Shown here: piece after piece, positions 48,536 to 59,041 of the stretch
Position numbering within the stretch: position 1 is the stretch's first letter
Layout of the letters: each line of letters begins with the position of its first letter
Assembly (NCBI RefSeq): GCF_039360445.1
Contig: NZ_CP134981.1
Coordinates: forward strand, 163,643 to 227,642
Direction of reading: 5' to 3'
Source of the DNA: Buchnera aphidicola (Periphyllus koelreuteriae)
Lineage (GTDB): Bacteria > Pseudomonadota > Gammaproteobacteria > Enterobacterales > Enterobacteriaceae
Length of the DNA: 64,000 nt
The notes under the pieces: generated by a model
Seen by the model: only the letters and a program-made list of their open reading frames with translations
The model's database searches: none
Told to the model about the DNA's origin: nothing
Made by a program: the position numbers and the translations under genes

Positions 48536-49393
48536 TTATTTTTTAATTTTTATCCATAAAAAAAGATGTATTTTTTTATTTAATATTTTTTCTAAGTTTT
48601 TACGAGAAATCATGCTATATAATTTAATTTTTTTACCATTTTTTCCAATAAAAATTTTTTTTTGTCTATTATTTTTAATAAAAATAAATACATTTATAAT
48701 TTTTTCATTATTTTTATTTTTTTTAATAGAATGCACTTTTATTACATTAACATAAGGTAATTCATCTCCAAAATATCTCATTATTGTTTCTCTTATACAT
48801 TCATGTATTATTTTTTTTATAGATATTTTGCTATTTTTTTTTATTTCAAAATCATGTTTTTTTTTAGGAATATAATTATATAGTAATTTTTCTAACACAT
48901 TAATATTTTCTCCTGTTTTAGAAGAAATAGGAATAATTTTATTTATTTTATATTTTTTATATATATATTTTATAAAAGGTAACATTTTTATTTTTTTTTT
49001 TATTTTATCAATTTTGTTAATAATTATAAAAATAAAAATATTTTTTTTTTTAAAAAAATTTATTAAATTATCATATTTATTATTCCAAATTAAATTATCA
49101 ATAACTAATATCATTATTTTTAAATTTCTAAAAATATTATTTTTAAAATTTAATGTTTTATTTATAAAATTTTTAGACATTTTATTTTTTATATTAAATC
49201 CAGGTGTATCAATATAAATAAATTGATAATTTTTTTGTGTTTTGATTCCAATTATATTTTCTTGAGTTGTATTTTTTTTATTTGATGTAATAGAAATTTT
49301 TTTACCAATTATTTTGTTTAATAATGTTGATTTACCTGAATTTTGATTTCCAACAATTATAATTTTTCCACAATATTTTTTTTTCTTTTTCAC
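48536..49393 (-). CDS. era: GTPase Era
   Basis: Era is an essential GTPase for 30S assembly that binds the 16S rRNA 3' end. It has 285 residues (E. coli 301). G motifs: GNQNSGKST (G1), DTPG (G3), NKID (G4), SSKTG (G5); the C-terminal KH domain carries GKNGKKIK. Its target, the ACCUCC region of 16S, is conserved in this window. It overlaps rnc by 4 bases, as in the E. coli rnc-era operon. Confidence 0.95.
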   Translation of the reverse strand: MKKKKKYCGKIIIVGNQNSGKSTLLNKIIGKKISITSNKKNTTQENIIGIKTQKNYQFIYIDTPGFNIKNKMSKNFINKTLNFKNNIFRNLKIMILVIDNLIWNNKYDNLINFFKKKNIFIFIIINKIDKIKKKIKMLPFIKYIYKKYKINKIIPISSKTGENINVLEKLLYNYIPKKKHDFEIKKNSKISIKKIIHECIRETIMRYFGDELPYVNVIKVHSIKKNKNNEKIINVFIFIKNNRQKKIFIGKNGKKIKLYSMISRKNLEKILNKKIHLFLWIKIKK

Positions 49394-50070
49394 TCTATTC
49401 CTAATTTTAGTAAAGCATATTGTGCCGCATGTTGTTCTGCTTTTCTTCGGCTTGAACCCATTCCAATTAAATTTTCAGAAATATTTAATATTTCACATTT
49501 TATAGTAAATACTTGATTATGTGCTTCTCCATATACTTGTATTACTTTGTAATTTGGAAGAGGTAAATGTTTAGATTGTAAATATTCTTGTAATCTTGTT
49601 TTTGGATCTTTTTGAGTATCTCCTGGACTAATATTTTTTAATCTATTTTTATACCATTTTAATATTAATTTTTTTATAGTATCCATATTGCTATCTAAGA
49701 ATATACTTCCTATAATAGCTTCTACGGTATTTGCTAATATAGATTCTCTTTTAAATCCTCCACTTTTTAATTCTCCTTGTCCTAATTTTAAATGTTCTCC
49801 TAAATTTAATTCGTATGCTACTTTTGCTAAAGTATTTCCTCTAACTAATGATGCCCTCATTCTACTCATATCACCTTCATTGACAGTAGGAAAATTTGTA
49901 TATAAAGAATGAGCAATAATAAAACTTAAAATTGAGTCTCCAAGAAATTCTAATCGTTCATTATGTTTAATACTAGAGCTTCTATGTGTAAGAGCTAATT
50001 TTAAAAGTCCTTTTTTTTTATAAATATATCCTAGTTTTTTTTGAATTTCTTTATTATTAATGTAATCCAT
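49390..50070 (-). CDS. rnc: Ribonuclease III
   Basis: RNase III cuts double-stranded RNA, including pre-16S and pre-23S rRNA stems. It has 226 residues, the E. coli length and numbering. The signature NERLEFLGD (residues 37-45) and the C-terminal dsRNA-binding domain ([16 protein letters not shown]) are conserved. Position 114, Asp in E. coli (ILADTVEA), is Asn here (ILANTVEA), while Glu117 is kept. Asp114 is a metal-proximal residue, so activity may be altered. The matching pre-16S stem is conserved, suggesting it still works. Confidence 0.94.
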   Translation of the reverse strand: MDYINNKEIQKKLGYIYKKKGLLKLALTHRSSSIKHNERLEFLGDSILSFIIAHSLYTNFPTVNEGDMSRMRASLVRGNTLAKVAYELNLGEHLKLGQGELKSGGFKRESILANTVEAIIGSIFLDSNMDTIKKLILKWYKNRLKNISPGDTQKDPKTRLQEYLQSKHLPLPNYKVIQVYGEAHNQVFTIKCEILNISENLIGMGSSRRKAEQHAAQYALLKLGIE

Positions 50071-50139
50071 AATTTACCAATTTTTTAAAATTATTATAGA
50101 AATAGTTATAATATATTTTTTATATAAAAAAATATATAT

Positions 50140-51006
50140 TTATTGAATAATATGACCAATTCTATTAAATCTAATTCTAATAGGCCATGCATTTATTTTT
50201 TTTTCAACACTGAACCATACAAAAATTGCTTTTCCAATTAAATCATTTTCAGGAACTAAACCCCAGTATCTACTATCATAACTATTATCTCTATTATCTC
50301 CCATTACAAAATAATATCCTTTTGGAATATACCACATTCCATAATCAAAATTTTTTTGTTTATAATAATATTTCTGGTTATCTTTGAGATGATTATTTAA
50401 AATAATTTTATAACTTTTATTATTTATTATTTCTTCTAAAATTTTTATATTTTTTAAATTTAATATATCAATATTTTTTTTATCAATTTTTGAAAATTTT
50501 TTATATTCTATACATTTTTTTTTTTTACAAGATTTATCATAATTATTTTTTATTAAAAGAGTTTTAGTAAATTGATTATATATAATTAGATCTCCTGGAA
50601 TTCCAATAATTCTTTTTATATAATTAATTTTTTTATCTCTTGGATATTGAAAAACAACAATATCTCCTCTTTTTGCATCATTTATTTTATAAATAATATT
50701 ATTATTAATTGGATTTTTTATGTTATAAGCAAATTTTTTTACCATTATAAAATCTCCAATCAATAATGATGGAATCATTGAGCTAGAAGGAATTCTAAAT
50801 GGTTCAAAAAAAAATGATCTACATAAAAACAAAAGTAATAAAATAGGAAAAAAAGAACTTATAAAACAAGATTTTTTTCTATATGTTATACATTTTTTAT
50901 ATCCAAAATTATATTTAAAACATAAATTTTTAATTGTTTCTATACACCAAGCTAATCCAGTAATTATTATAAATAATAATAATAATATAGAAAATAAATT
51001 AGACAT
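50140..51006 (-). CDS. lepB: Signal peptidase I
   Basis: LepB removes signal peptides of Sec-exported proteins such as DegP and BamA. It has 288 residues (E. coli 324). Two N-terminal membrane segments (about 3-20 and 48-65) are followed by the catalytic Ser in PSSSMIPSLLIGDF and Lys in YIKRIIGIPGD, with the GDNRDNSYDSRYWG box at about 235-248. It follows lepA with a 15-base gap, as in E. coli. Confidence 0.95.
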   Translation of the reverse strand: MSNLFSILLLLFIIITGLAWCIETIKNLCFKYNFGYKKCITYRKKSCFISSFFPILLLLFLCRSFFFEPFRIPSSSMIPSLLIGDFIMVKKFAYNIKNPINNNIIYKINDAKRGDIVVFQYPRDKKINYIKRIIGIPGDLIIYNQFTKTLLIKNNYDKSCKKKKCIEYKKFSKIDKKNIDILNLKNIKILEEIINNKSYKIILNNHLKDNQKYYYKQKNFDYGMWYIPKGYYFVMGDNRDNSYDSRYWGLVPENDLIGKAIFVWFSVEKKINAWPIRIRFNRIGHIIQ

Positions 51007-51021
51007 TCATAACCCTCATTA

Positions 51022-52818
51022 TTAATTTTTATTTATATTTAAAATAGAAAAAAAAGCTTCTTTTGGAACATTAATATTTCCTATTTTTTTCATTCTTTTT
51101 TTTCCTAATTTTTGTTTTTTTAACAATTTTTTTTTTCTAGAAATATCACCTCCATAACATTTTGATAAAACATTTTTTCTTAATTGTTTTATTGTAGTTC
51201 GAGCTACTATTTTATTTTTCACTTCAGCTTGAATTGAAATATTAAATTGTTGTCTTGGTATCATTTTTTTCATTTTTTCAATAATTTCTCTTCCTTTTTT
51301 TTCAGATATGCTTTCATGAACAATAAAAGATAATGCATCTATTTTTTCAGAATTAATTAAAATATTTAAGCATGTTAAATTAGATTTTTTAAAATATTTA
51401 AATTTATATTCTAAAGAAGCATATCCACTAGAAACTGATTTAATTTGATCAAAAAAATTTAAAACTATTTCTGACATAGGAATATGATATGTAAGTGAAA
51501 CTTGATTAGTATGATAAATCATTTTTTTTTGAATTCCTCTATGTTGTATACATAAAGAAATTATATTTCCAATATATTTAGGAGGTAATAAAATAATACA
51601 TTCTGCAATCGGTTCTCGTATTTCTTTATATTTATCTTTAGATGGAAATTGATTTGGAGAATTAACATATAAAAATTTTTTTTCATTATTTATTTTTATT
51701 TCATATGTTACAGTTGGTGGTGTAGAAATTAAATTAAGATTATATTCTCGTTCTAATCTTTCTTGAATAATTTCCATATGTAAAATTCCTAAAAATCCAC
51801 ATTTAAATCCAAAACCAAGTGCTGTAGAATTTTCAGGTTCATAAAATAGTGATGAATCATTTAAACTTAATTTTCCTAATGCATCTCTAAAATTTTCATA
51901 TTGATTAGAATTAATTGTATATAATCCAGCATATATTTGTGGTTTTATTTTTTTAAATCTAGATAATGGTTTTTTACATGGATTTTTTACTGAAGTTAAT
52001 GTATCTCCTACAGGTGCTGCTAATATATTTTTAATTCCACATATAATCCATCCAACTTCTCCACAATTTAATTTTTTTAAAGAAATTTGTTTTGGTGTAA
52101 AAATTCCAAGTTTTTCAATTTTATATTTTTTTTTTGTACTCATTATTTGAATTTCTAATCCTTTTGTTAAAAATCCATTCTTAATTTTTATTAAAGAAAC
52201 AACTCCTAAATAGTTATCAAACCATGAATCTATAATTATAGCTTGTAATGGTTTATTTGCATATCCTATAGGAAAAGGAATTTTTTTTACAATTTTTTCT
52301 AATAAAATATTTATTCCAAATCCGGTTTTTGCAGAACATAATATTGAATTTTTAGATGAAATTCCTATTATATCTTCTATATCTTTTAATACTCTATTTG
52401 GATTAGCATGAGGTAAATCAATTTTATTAATTACAGGAATAATTTTTATATTCATATCAATTGCTTTATAACAATTTGTTAAAGTTTGAGCTTCTATTCC
52501 TTGAGTAGAATCAATTACTAATAAAGCTCCTTCACATGCTGATAAAGATCTTTCTACTTCATAAGAAAAATTAACATGACCTGGTGTATCAATAAAATTT
52601 AAACAATATTTTTTTTTATTTTTTGCTATATATTGAACTGTTACTGTTTGTGCTTTTATTGTAATACCTCTTTCTTTTTCTAAATCCATAGTATCAAGCA
52701 TACAAGAAGATATTTCTCTTTTTTTTAAATTTCCACAAATTTGAATTAATCTATCTGCTAAAGTAGATTTTCCATGATCAATATGTGCAATAATTGAGAA
52801 ATTTCTTATTTTTTTCAT
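51022..52818 (-). CDS. lepA: Elongation factor 4 (LepA)
   Basis: LepA is a ribosome-associated translational GTPase implicated in 30S biogenesis and translation fidelity. It has 598 residues (E. coli 599). G1 [10 protein letters not shown]3 DTPGH and G4 NKID are intact, as is the [17 protein letters not shown] domain and the LepA-specific C terminus with [24 protein letters not shown]. It leads the lepA-lepB-rnc-era-acpS group on the minus strand. Confidence 0.96.
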   Translation of the reverse strand: MKKIRNFSIIAHIDHGKSTLADRLIQICGNLKKREISSCMLDTMDLEKERGITIKAQTVTVQYIAKNKKKYCLNFIDTPGHVNFSYEVERSLSACEGALLVIDSTQGIEAQTLTNCYKAIDMNIKIIPVINKIDLPHANPNRVLKDIEDIIGISSKNSILCSAKTGFGINILLEKIVKKIPFPIGYANKPLQAIIIDSWFDNYLGVVSLIKIKNGFLTKGLEIQIMSTKKKYKIEKLGIFTPKQISLKKLNCGEVGWIICGIKNILAAPVGDTLTSVKNPCKKPLSRFKKIKPQIYAGLYTINSNQYENFRDALGKLSLNDSSLFYEPENSTALGFGFKCGFLGILHMEIIQERLEREYNLNLISTPPTVTYEIKINNEKKFLYVNSPNQFPSKDKYKEIREPIAECIILLPPKYIGNIISLCIQHRGIQKKMIYHTNQVSLTYHIPMSEIVLNFFDQIKSVSSGYASLEYKFKYFKKSNLTCLNILINSEKIDALSFIVHESISEKKGREIIEKMKKMIPRQQFNISIQAEVKNKIVARTTIKQLRKNVLSKCYGGDISRKKKLLKKQKLGKKRMKKIGNINVPKEAFFSILNINKN

Positions 52819-53113
52819 TAAATTTAATATACCATCTAAAATTTTATAAGATTTATTTATAATATATTTTTTTAATATTAATATTAAAATTTTTATATTA
52901 TTTTAAATTTTATTTTTTACAAATATGAAATATAATTTAATATATATTTTATATAATAGTAAATTTTATATATTTTATATATTTTATATATTAAAATTTT
53001 ATTAAATTATTTTTATAAAATTTAATAGCTTACTATAACATAGTTCATTATTAGAATAAAAAATTCAGTTTTTTTTTTATATCTTAAAAAAATTTTAAAG
53101 AGATAGAAATTAT

Positions 53114-54208
53114 ATGTTAAAAAAAAAAAAAGTTATTATTGGAATGTCTGGAGGTGTTGATTCTTCTGTTTCTGCTTGGTTATTAAAAAAAAAATATAAA
53201 GTTGAAGGTTTATTTATGAAAAATTGGGAAGAAGATGATAATTCAAAATATTGTAATTCAAAAAAAGATTTACAAGATGCAAAAAATGTATGTAAATCTT
53301 TAAATATTTTTCTTCATATTGTTAATTTTTCTTTAGAATATTGGGAATCTGTTTTTAAAAATTTTTTATCAGAACATAAAAAAGGTCGAACTCCAAATCC
53401 TGATATATTATGTAATAAAGAAATAAAATTTAAAATATTTTTAAAATTTGCAATAAAATATTTAAAAGCAGATTATATTTCTACAGGTCATTATGCTATA
53501 AATCATATTAGAAATAATTCAAATTTTTTATTAAAAGGAATAGATAAAAAAAAAGATCAAAGTTATTTTTTATATACTTTAAATCAAAAACAACTAAAAA
53601 AAATTTTATTTCCATTAGGTTGTTTTACAAAATCAAGAGTTAGATTTATTGCAAAAAAAATAAATTTAAAAGTATATAAAAAAAAAGATTCTACAGGAAT
53701 TTGTTTTATTCAACCAAAATTTTATAATAAATTTTTAAATAAATATTTTCCTAATAATCCAGGATTGATTATAACAAAAAATAATAAAATTATAGGAAAA
53801 CATAATGGTTTATTTTATTATACATTAGGTCAAAGAAAAGGATTAAATATTGGAGGATTAAAAAAATATAACAATGCTCCTTGGTATGTTGTTGATAAAG
53901 ATATTTATAAAAATATTTTAATTGTAGATCAAGGATTTAATAATAAAAATTTATTATCTATAGGTTTATTTGCAAATAATATTAATTGGATTAATAAAAT
54001 TTTACTTAATTTTCCTTTAAAATGTAAAATTAAAATTAGATATTCTTTAATAGAACATAAATGTATTATAAAAAAAATTTATAATGGAGTAAAAATTATG
54101 TTTTCTTCTCCAATTTCTTCAGTAACACCTGGTCAATCTGTTGTATTTTATTTAAATAATGTTTGTTTAGGTGGAGGAATTATTAATAAACGTATTCCTC
54201 TTTTATAA
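53114..54208 (+). CDS. mnmA: tRNA-specific 2-thiouridylase MnmA
   Basis: MnmA thiolates U34 of tRNA-Lys, -Glu and -Gln. It has 364 residues (E. coli 368). The PP-loop SGGVDSS binds ATP; catalytic cysteines are in [12 protein letters not shown] and STGICFIQ. Sulfur would come from IscS through a relay encoded elsewhere. Gap to fabI is 353 bases with no trace of hflD or purB, which follow mnmA in E. coli. Confidence 0.95.
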   Translation: MLKKKKVIIGMSGGVDSSVSAWLLKKKYKVEGLFMKNWEEDDNSKYCNSKKDLQDAKNVCKSLNIFLHIVNFSLEYWESVFKNFLSEHKKGRTPNPDILCNKEIKFKIFLKFAIKYLKADYISTGHYAINHIRNNSNFLLKGIDKKKDQSYFLYTLNQKQLKKILFPLGCFTKSRVRFIAKKINLKVYKKKDSTGICFIQPKFYNKFLNKYFPNNPGLIITKNNKIIGKHNGLFYYTLGQRKGLNIGGLKKYNNAPWYVVDKDIYKNILIVDQGFNNKNLLSIGLFANNINWINKILLNFPLKCKIKIRYSLIEHKCIIKKIYNGVKIMFSSPISSVTPGQSVVFYLNNVCLGGGIINKRIPLL

Positions 54209-54561
54209 AAAAAATAAAAATTTTTAATAAATAAAATAAAATTTTTATAATTTTTTAATTAAATTTTATTTTTTATTAAATGTTTATTATTATAAAATTT
54301 ATATAAATATAAAAATATATTTATTAAATATAATTTTATATAATATAATTATATTAAAATTTATTAATTAATTTTTCTATTTTAATTTTTAAAAAATTAA
54401 AGAATTATTAAATTTTATAATATATTATTTATAATAATATACTTTATTTAATTATATTTAAAAAATTTTATAAAAATATTCAATTTTATATATTATAAAA
54501 ATTTTTTATAAGATTTAAAAATTTTATTTTTTTTTATTTTTTATAAATAGTAAGGAAAAAA
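54209..54561. other. Intergenic gap between mnmA and fabI
   Basis: Pure A/T-rich sequence with no recognisable remnant or G+C-containing hairpin. AAGGA lies 7 bases before the fabI ATG. In other Buchnera strains I recall purB near here, so this may be an erased gene (inference). Confidence 0.5.
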
Positions 54562-55329
54562 ATGGGTTTTTTATTAAATAAAAAAATTTTAATTATTGGT
54601 GTTTATAATAAGTTTTCTATTGCATATGGAATTGCAAAATCTATGTATTATCAAGGAGCTACGTTAGCTTTTACATATCAAAAAAAAAAATATAAAAAAA
54701 AAATAAAATATGTAACAAAGAATTTTAATTCTAAAATTTTTTTACATTGTAACTTGAAAAATGATAATAATATTAAAAATTTATTTTTAAAATTAAAAAA
54801 AAAATGGGTTTTTTTTGATGGAATTGTTCATTCTGTAGCATATTTAAATAAAAAATATTTAAAAAAAAATTATGTAGATTCAATTACAAAAAAAGCTTTT
54901 AAAAAATCACATGAAATTGGTTCATATAGTTTTGTTTCTTTGGCTAAATATTTTAAATGTATTTTAAATAAAAACTCAACTTTGTTAACTGTATCTTATT
55001 TAGGATCTAAAAGATGTTTTTTAAATTATAATTTAATGGGATTAGTAAAAGCTTCTTTAGAGTCTAATGTAAGATATATGTCTTATTCTTTAGGTCCTCA
55101 TATTCGAGTAAATGCCATTTCTCCTGGTCCAGTAAAAACTATTTCTTCATATAAAATAAATAATTTTAAAAATTTATTATATTTATATAAAAAAATTTCA
55201 CCATTAAAACGTAATATTTCTATTGATGAAATTGGAAATGTTGCGTCTTTTTTAATGAGTGATTTATCTTCAGGAATTACAGGTCAAGTAATATATGTAG
55301 ATGGAGGATTTAATATTATGGGTTTATAA
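54562..55329 (+). CDS. fabI: Enoyl-ACP reductase FabI
   Basis: FabI reduces trans-2-enoyl-ACP with NADH, the last step of each fatty acid elongation cycle. It has 255 residues (E. coli 262), a short-chain dehydrogenase fold. The active-site Tyr and Lys lie in NYNLMGLVKASLES, after SYLGSKR. The E. coli HSIGFA segment, which contains Gly93, reads HSVAYL, so Ala replaces Gly93. The protein ends six or so residues early. With FabZ and AcpS it supplies octanoyl-ACP for LipB. Confidence 0.94.
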   Translation: MGFLLNKKILIIGVYNKFSIAYGIAKSMYYQGATLAFTYQKKKYKKKIKYVTKNFNSKIFLHCNLKNDNNIKNLFLKLKKKWVFFDGIVHSVAYLNKKYLKKNYVDSITKKAFKKSHEIGSYSFVSLAKYFKCILNKNSTLLTVSYLGSKRCFLNYNLMGLVKASLESNVRYMSYSLGPHIRVNAISPGPVKTISSYKINNFKNLLYLYKKISPLKRNISIDEIGNVASFLMSDLSSGITGQVIYVDGGFNIMGL

Positions 55330-55520
55330 TAATTTTTTTTAAATTATAAAAATTTTTATAATATATACATAACAATTTGTTTGGCCTTTTATTGAAATCA
55401 TAGTATATTAAATTTTATATATTTCATATTTAAAATATTTAAAATTTTATAAATATATTTTTTTATTACATAATTTATCATATTATAAATATTTTAATAT
55501 AATATTTGGATTAAATTATT

Positions 55521-57473
55521 ATGTTTGAAAATAATCGTATTTTATTAAAATTAAAAAAAAAATTAAAAATAAATACACCAAGAATTGAAGGAATAGTAAA
55601 AAAATCTGAAAAAGGATTTGGATTTTTAGAAATAAATTCTAAAGTAAGTTACTTTATTCCTCCAAAAAAAATAAAAAAAGTAATGCATGGTGATAAAATT
55701 ATTGCAAGAATAGGATTTTCTAAAAATAGAGAAATTGTTATTCCAGAAAAACTTGTAGAAGCTTATTTAACTACTTTTGTTGGTCGTCTTCAAAAAATTA
55801 ATAAACAATTTTTTATTATACCAAATTATCCATTTTTAAAAGAATGTATTCCTTGTAATTTTTTAATTCAAGATTTAAATTTATTTCAATCTGGAGATTG
55901 GTTTTTAGCAAAATTAACTAAACATAAACTAAAAGATAATAATTTATTTCATGCTGAAATTATTAAATTTATTTCTAAAAAAGAAGATCCTTTTACTCAA
56001 TGGTGGATTACTTTATCAAAATATAATCTTAAATTTTCTGAGCCGAAATTTTTAATTAAGACAAATAATTTTTTAAAAGATAAAAAAAAAAGAACTGATT
56101 TAACTCATTTACCTTTTATTACAATTGATAGTCATCATACACAAGATATTGATGATGCTTTATATATAAAAAAAATAGATGAAAATTTTTTTAAGTTAAC
56201 AATAGCGATTTCAGATGTTACTTCATATATACATTATCAAAGTGAATTGGATATTATTGCATCAAAAAGAGGATTTACAAATTATTTACCTGGATTTAAT
56301 ATTCCTATGCTTCCTAGAAAATTATCTGAAAATTTATGTTCATTACAACCAAATAAAAAAAGATCAGTTGTAGTATGTGAAATGATTATTTCAAAAAATG
56401 GAAAAATAAAGAAAAATTCTATTAATTTCTTTTTAGCATGGATAAAATCACAAGAAAAACTTTCTTATACAAATGTTTCTAATTGGTTAGAAAATAAAAA
56501 TTCATGGAAACCTTCTACTAAAGAAATTGAGAAACAAATATTAATATTATATGATTTTTATGTATCTAGAATTAAATGGAGAAAAAAAAATTCTTTAATT
56601 TTTCCAGAAAGGTTAGAATATAAATTTTATTTATCTAAAAATTGTGAAGTATCAAATATTTCTATAAAAAAAAGAAGAATTGCTCATAGAATAGTTGAAG
56701 AATGTATGATTGCTGCAAATTGTTCAGCTGCAGATATTTTATTTAAAAATAAATATCATGGATTATATAATATTCATTTAGGATTTGATAAATCTCATTC
56801 TAATCAAATTTCATTATTATTAAAAAAATATAATATTTTTATTAATGAAAAAAAATTATTAACTTTAAAAGGATTTTGTGATTTGTATAGAATTTTAAAA
56901 GACAAGAAATATAAATATTTAAAAAGTAGAATTAGAAAATTTCAATCTTTTAGTGAAATGAGTTTTAATCCTTATCCACATTATGCTTTAGGATTTAAAA
57001 GATATGCTACATGGACCTCTCCAATTAGAAAATATGGAGATATTTTAAATCATAGATTTTTAAAATCAATAATTTTTAATAAAAAACCAATTAATTTAAA
57101 TAATAATATACTTCAAAAAATTTCTGATCAAAAACGAAAACATAGATTATCAGAACGTGAAATTGAAGATTTTTTATATGTAAAATATTTTCAAAAAAAA
57201 AATTTTAATAATAAAATCTTTAATGCTGAAATTTTTGAAATTTCTAAAGGAGGAATTAGAGCAAAATTATTAGAAAATGGAGCAAGTATTTTTATTCCAA
57301 ATTCTTTTATTCATAATGTTCGATCAGAACTCGAATGTAATCAAGATGATGGATTAATTTTTATTAAAGGAAAAATATTTTATAAAATTTCAGATATTAT
57401 AAAGGTTATATTAATAGATATTAGAATTGATACTAAAAATATTATTGCAAAACCTATTTTAGTATTGAAATAA
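55521..57473 (+). CDS. rnb: Exoribonuclease II
   Basis: RNase II degrades single-stranded RNA 3' to 5'. It has 650 residues (E. coli 644): N-terminal cold-shock domains (residues about 15-170), the RNB catalytic domain with the acidic DSHHTQDIDDALY cluster near residue 208, and a C-terminal S1 domain. RNase R is longer (about 800), so RNase II fits better. It follows fabI in E. coli as well. Confidence 0.94.
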   Translation: MFENNRILLKLKKKLKINTPRIEGIVKKSEKGFGFLEINSKVSYFIPPKKIKKVMHGDKIIARIGFSKNREIVIPEKLVEAYLTTFVGRLQKINKQFFIIPNYPFLKECIPCNFLIQDLNLFQSGDWFLAKLTKHKLKDNNLFHAEIIKFISKKEDPFTQWWITLSKYNLKFSEPKFLIKTNNFLKDKKKRTDLTHLPFITIDSHHTQDIDDALYIKKIDENFFKLTIAISDVTSYIHYQSELDIIASKRGFTNYLPGFNIPMLPRKLSENLCSLQPNKKRSVVVCEMIISKNGKIKKNSINFFLAWIKSQEKLSYTNVSNWLENKNSWKPSTKEIEKQILILYDFYVSRIKWRKKNSLIFPERLEYKFYLSKNCEVSNISIKKRRIAHRIVEECMIAANCSAADILFKNKYHGLYNIHLGFDKSHSNQISLLLKKYNIFINEKKLLTLKGFCDLYRILKDKKYKYLKSRIRKFQSFSEMSFNPYPHYALGFKRYATWTSPIRKYGDILNHRFLKSIIFNKKPINLNNNILQKISDQKRKHRLSEREIEDFLYVKYFQKKNFNNKIFNAEIFEISKGGIRAKLLENGASIFIPNSFIHNVRSELECNQDDGLIFIKGKIFYKISDIIKVILIDIRIDTKNIIAKPILVLK

Positions 57474-57628
57474 TTAATTTTTAAAAAAATATATAAAATT
57501 ATTTTTTTAATATTTTATTTTAAAATTTTTTAATTATTTAAAATAATATAATATAAATTATTTTATTTTAAATTTATTAATTAATTTTTTTATTAAAATT
57601 AAAAATTTTAATATACATTAAGGAATGC

Positions 57629-58237
57629 ATGAATATATTAAATTTAAACTATTTAGTTTATTTAAATTTTTTTATGAGTTTGTTTATTTTAGTTAATCCA
57701 ATTGGCATGATTCCGATTTTTGCAAGCATGACAAATGGTTTTTCTTATAAAGAAAGAAATAAAATTAATTTAGTTGCAAATTTTTCTGCTTTTATAATTT
57801 TATGTTTTTCTTTATTTTTAGGAAATAGTATTTTAAATATATTTAAAATTTCTATTTCATCTTTTAGAATTGCTGGAGGTATTCTTATTATCTTGGTATC
57901 TCTTCCTATGATTAATAATAAAAATAATGTTAAAAAAAATATTTTTAAAAAAAATATTGCAGTAATACCTTTGGCTATGCCTTTAATTTCTGGTCCTGGA
58001 ACTATTAGTTCTACAATATTATGGAGTACTCAACATCCTTATTTTATAAATAAAATTATATGTATATTTTTTATGTTCATTTTTTTTTGTTGTTGTTATT
58101 TAATTTTTAAAATAGCTCCATTTTTTTCTCAAATTTTAGGTAATGTTGGAATTGAAATTATAAAAAAAATAATGGGTATTTTGTTACTATCTTTAGGTGT
58201 TGAATTTATTATTTCTGGAATTAAATGTATTTTTTAA
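57629..58237 (+). CDS. ychE: MarC/YchE family inner-membrane protein
   Basis: A small integral membrane protein of unknown substrate, 202 residues with six hydrophobic segments (about 10-30, 45-68, 72-92, 108-128, 138-160, 175-198). The family signature NPIGMIPIF is at residues 23-31 and PLAMPLISGPGTI in the middle. UPF0056/MarC proteins were once linked to antibiotic resistance, but no transport function is proven. E. coli ychE has 215 residues. AAGGA lies 4 bases before the ATG. Confidence 0.85.
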   Translation: MNILNLNYLVYLNFFMSLFILVNPIGMIPIFASMTNGFSYKERNKINLVANFSAFIILCFSLFLGNSILNIFKISISSFRIAGGILIILVSLPMINNKNNVKKNIFKKNIAVIPLAMPLISGPGTISSTILWSTQHPYFINKIICIFFMFIFFCCCYLIFKIAPFFSQILGNVGIEIIKKIMGILLLSLGVEFIISGIKCIF

Positions 58238-58290
58238 AATTTAATTTTAAAAAATTTATAAAATAAAATTTTTATAAAATAAAAATAAAT

Positions 58291-58959
58291 ATGAAAAAAA
58301 TTTATATTAGAAATTTAGGAATGACAAATTATAATATTGTTTCAAGTGCTATGCATTATTTTACAGATTCTCGATCAAAAAATACTATTGATGAGATATG
58401 GTTTACTGAACATTTTCCAATTTTTACTCAAGGAAAAATTAAAAAAAAGAAATATATATTAGAAAAAATGAAAAATATTCCTATTCAATTATGTGATCGA
58501 GGAGGAGAAATAACTTATCATGGACCAGGTCAACAATTAGTTTATATTTTAATTAATTTAAAATTAAGAAATATAAATATTAAAAAATTTTTATTTTATA
58601 TAGAAAAATCTATTATTGATACATTAAAAATTTTTTCAATTAAATCTTATACTATTTCTGAATTTCCTGGTGTATATATTAATAAAAAAAAATTTTGTTC
58701 TATTGGTTTTCGAATAAAAAATCATTGTTCTTTATATGGAATATCATATAATATTAATTCTGATTTAATTCCATATAGTTATATATATCCTTGTGGAAAT
58801 AAATTAATAAAAATGATGAATTTAATTGAAATCCAACCAAATATTACCATGAAAATTTTTAAAAAAGAATTTATTAAAATATTTATTAAAATTTTTAAAT
58901 ATAAAGAAATTTACAAATCTCCTTATAATGTTTTAAATAGAATTAATTTTGATTCATAA
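58291..58959 (+). CDS. lipB: Octanoyltransferase LipB
   Basis: LipB transfers octanoyl from ACP to the lipoyl-domain lysine. It has 222 residues (E. coli 213). The conserved DRGGEITYHGPGQQLVYIL stretch, the catalytic Lys in KKKFCSIGFRIKN and Cys in YIYPCGN are present. It is directly followed by lipA. Target in this window: Lys41 of AceF. Confidence 0.95.
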   Translation: MKKIYIRNLGMTNYNIVSSAMHYFTDSRSKNTIDEIWFTEHFPIFTQGKIKKKKYILEKMKNIPIQLCDRGGEITYHGPGQQLVYILINLKLRNINIKKFLFYIEKSIIDTLKIFSIKSYTISEFPGVYINKKKFCSIGFRIKNHCSLYGISYNINSDLIPYSYIYPCGNKLIKMMNLIEIQPNITMKIFKKEFIKIFIKIFKYKEIYKSPYNVLNRINFDS

Positions 58960-59041
58960 TATTAATTTATATTTTTTTAAAAAATAAATATATTTAATTT
59001 GTTTGTATTTCTTCTATTTTAAATTAAATTGAGAATTTTAA

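Noticed and set aside
55343-55362. A 20-bp perfect palindrome after fabI
   Set aside because: It is made only of A and T and such short palindromes are common here; there is no T run after it, so I did not list it as a terminator.
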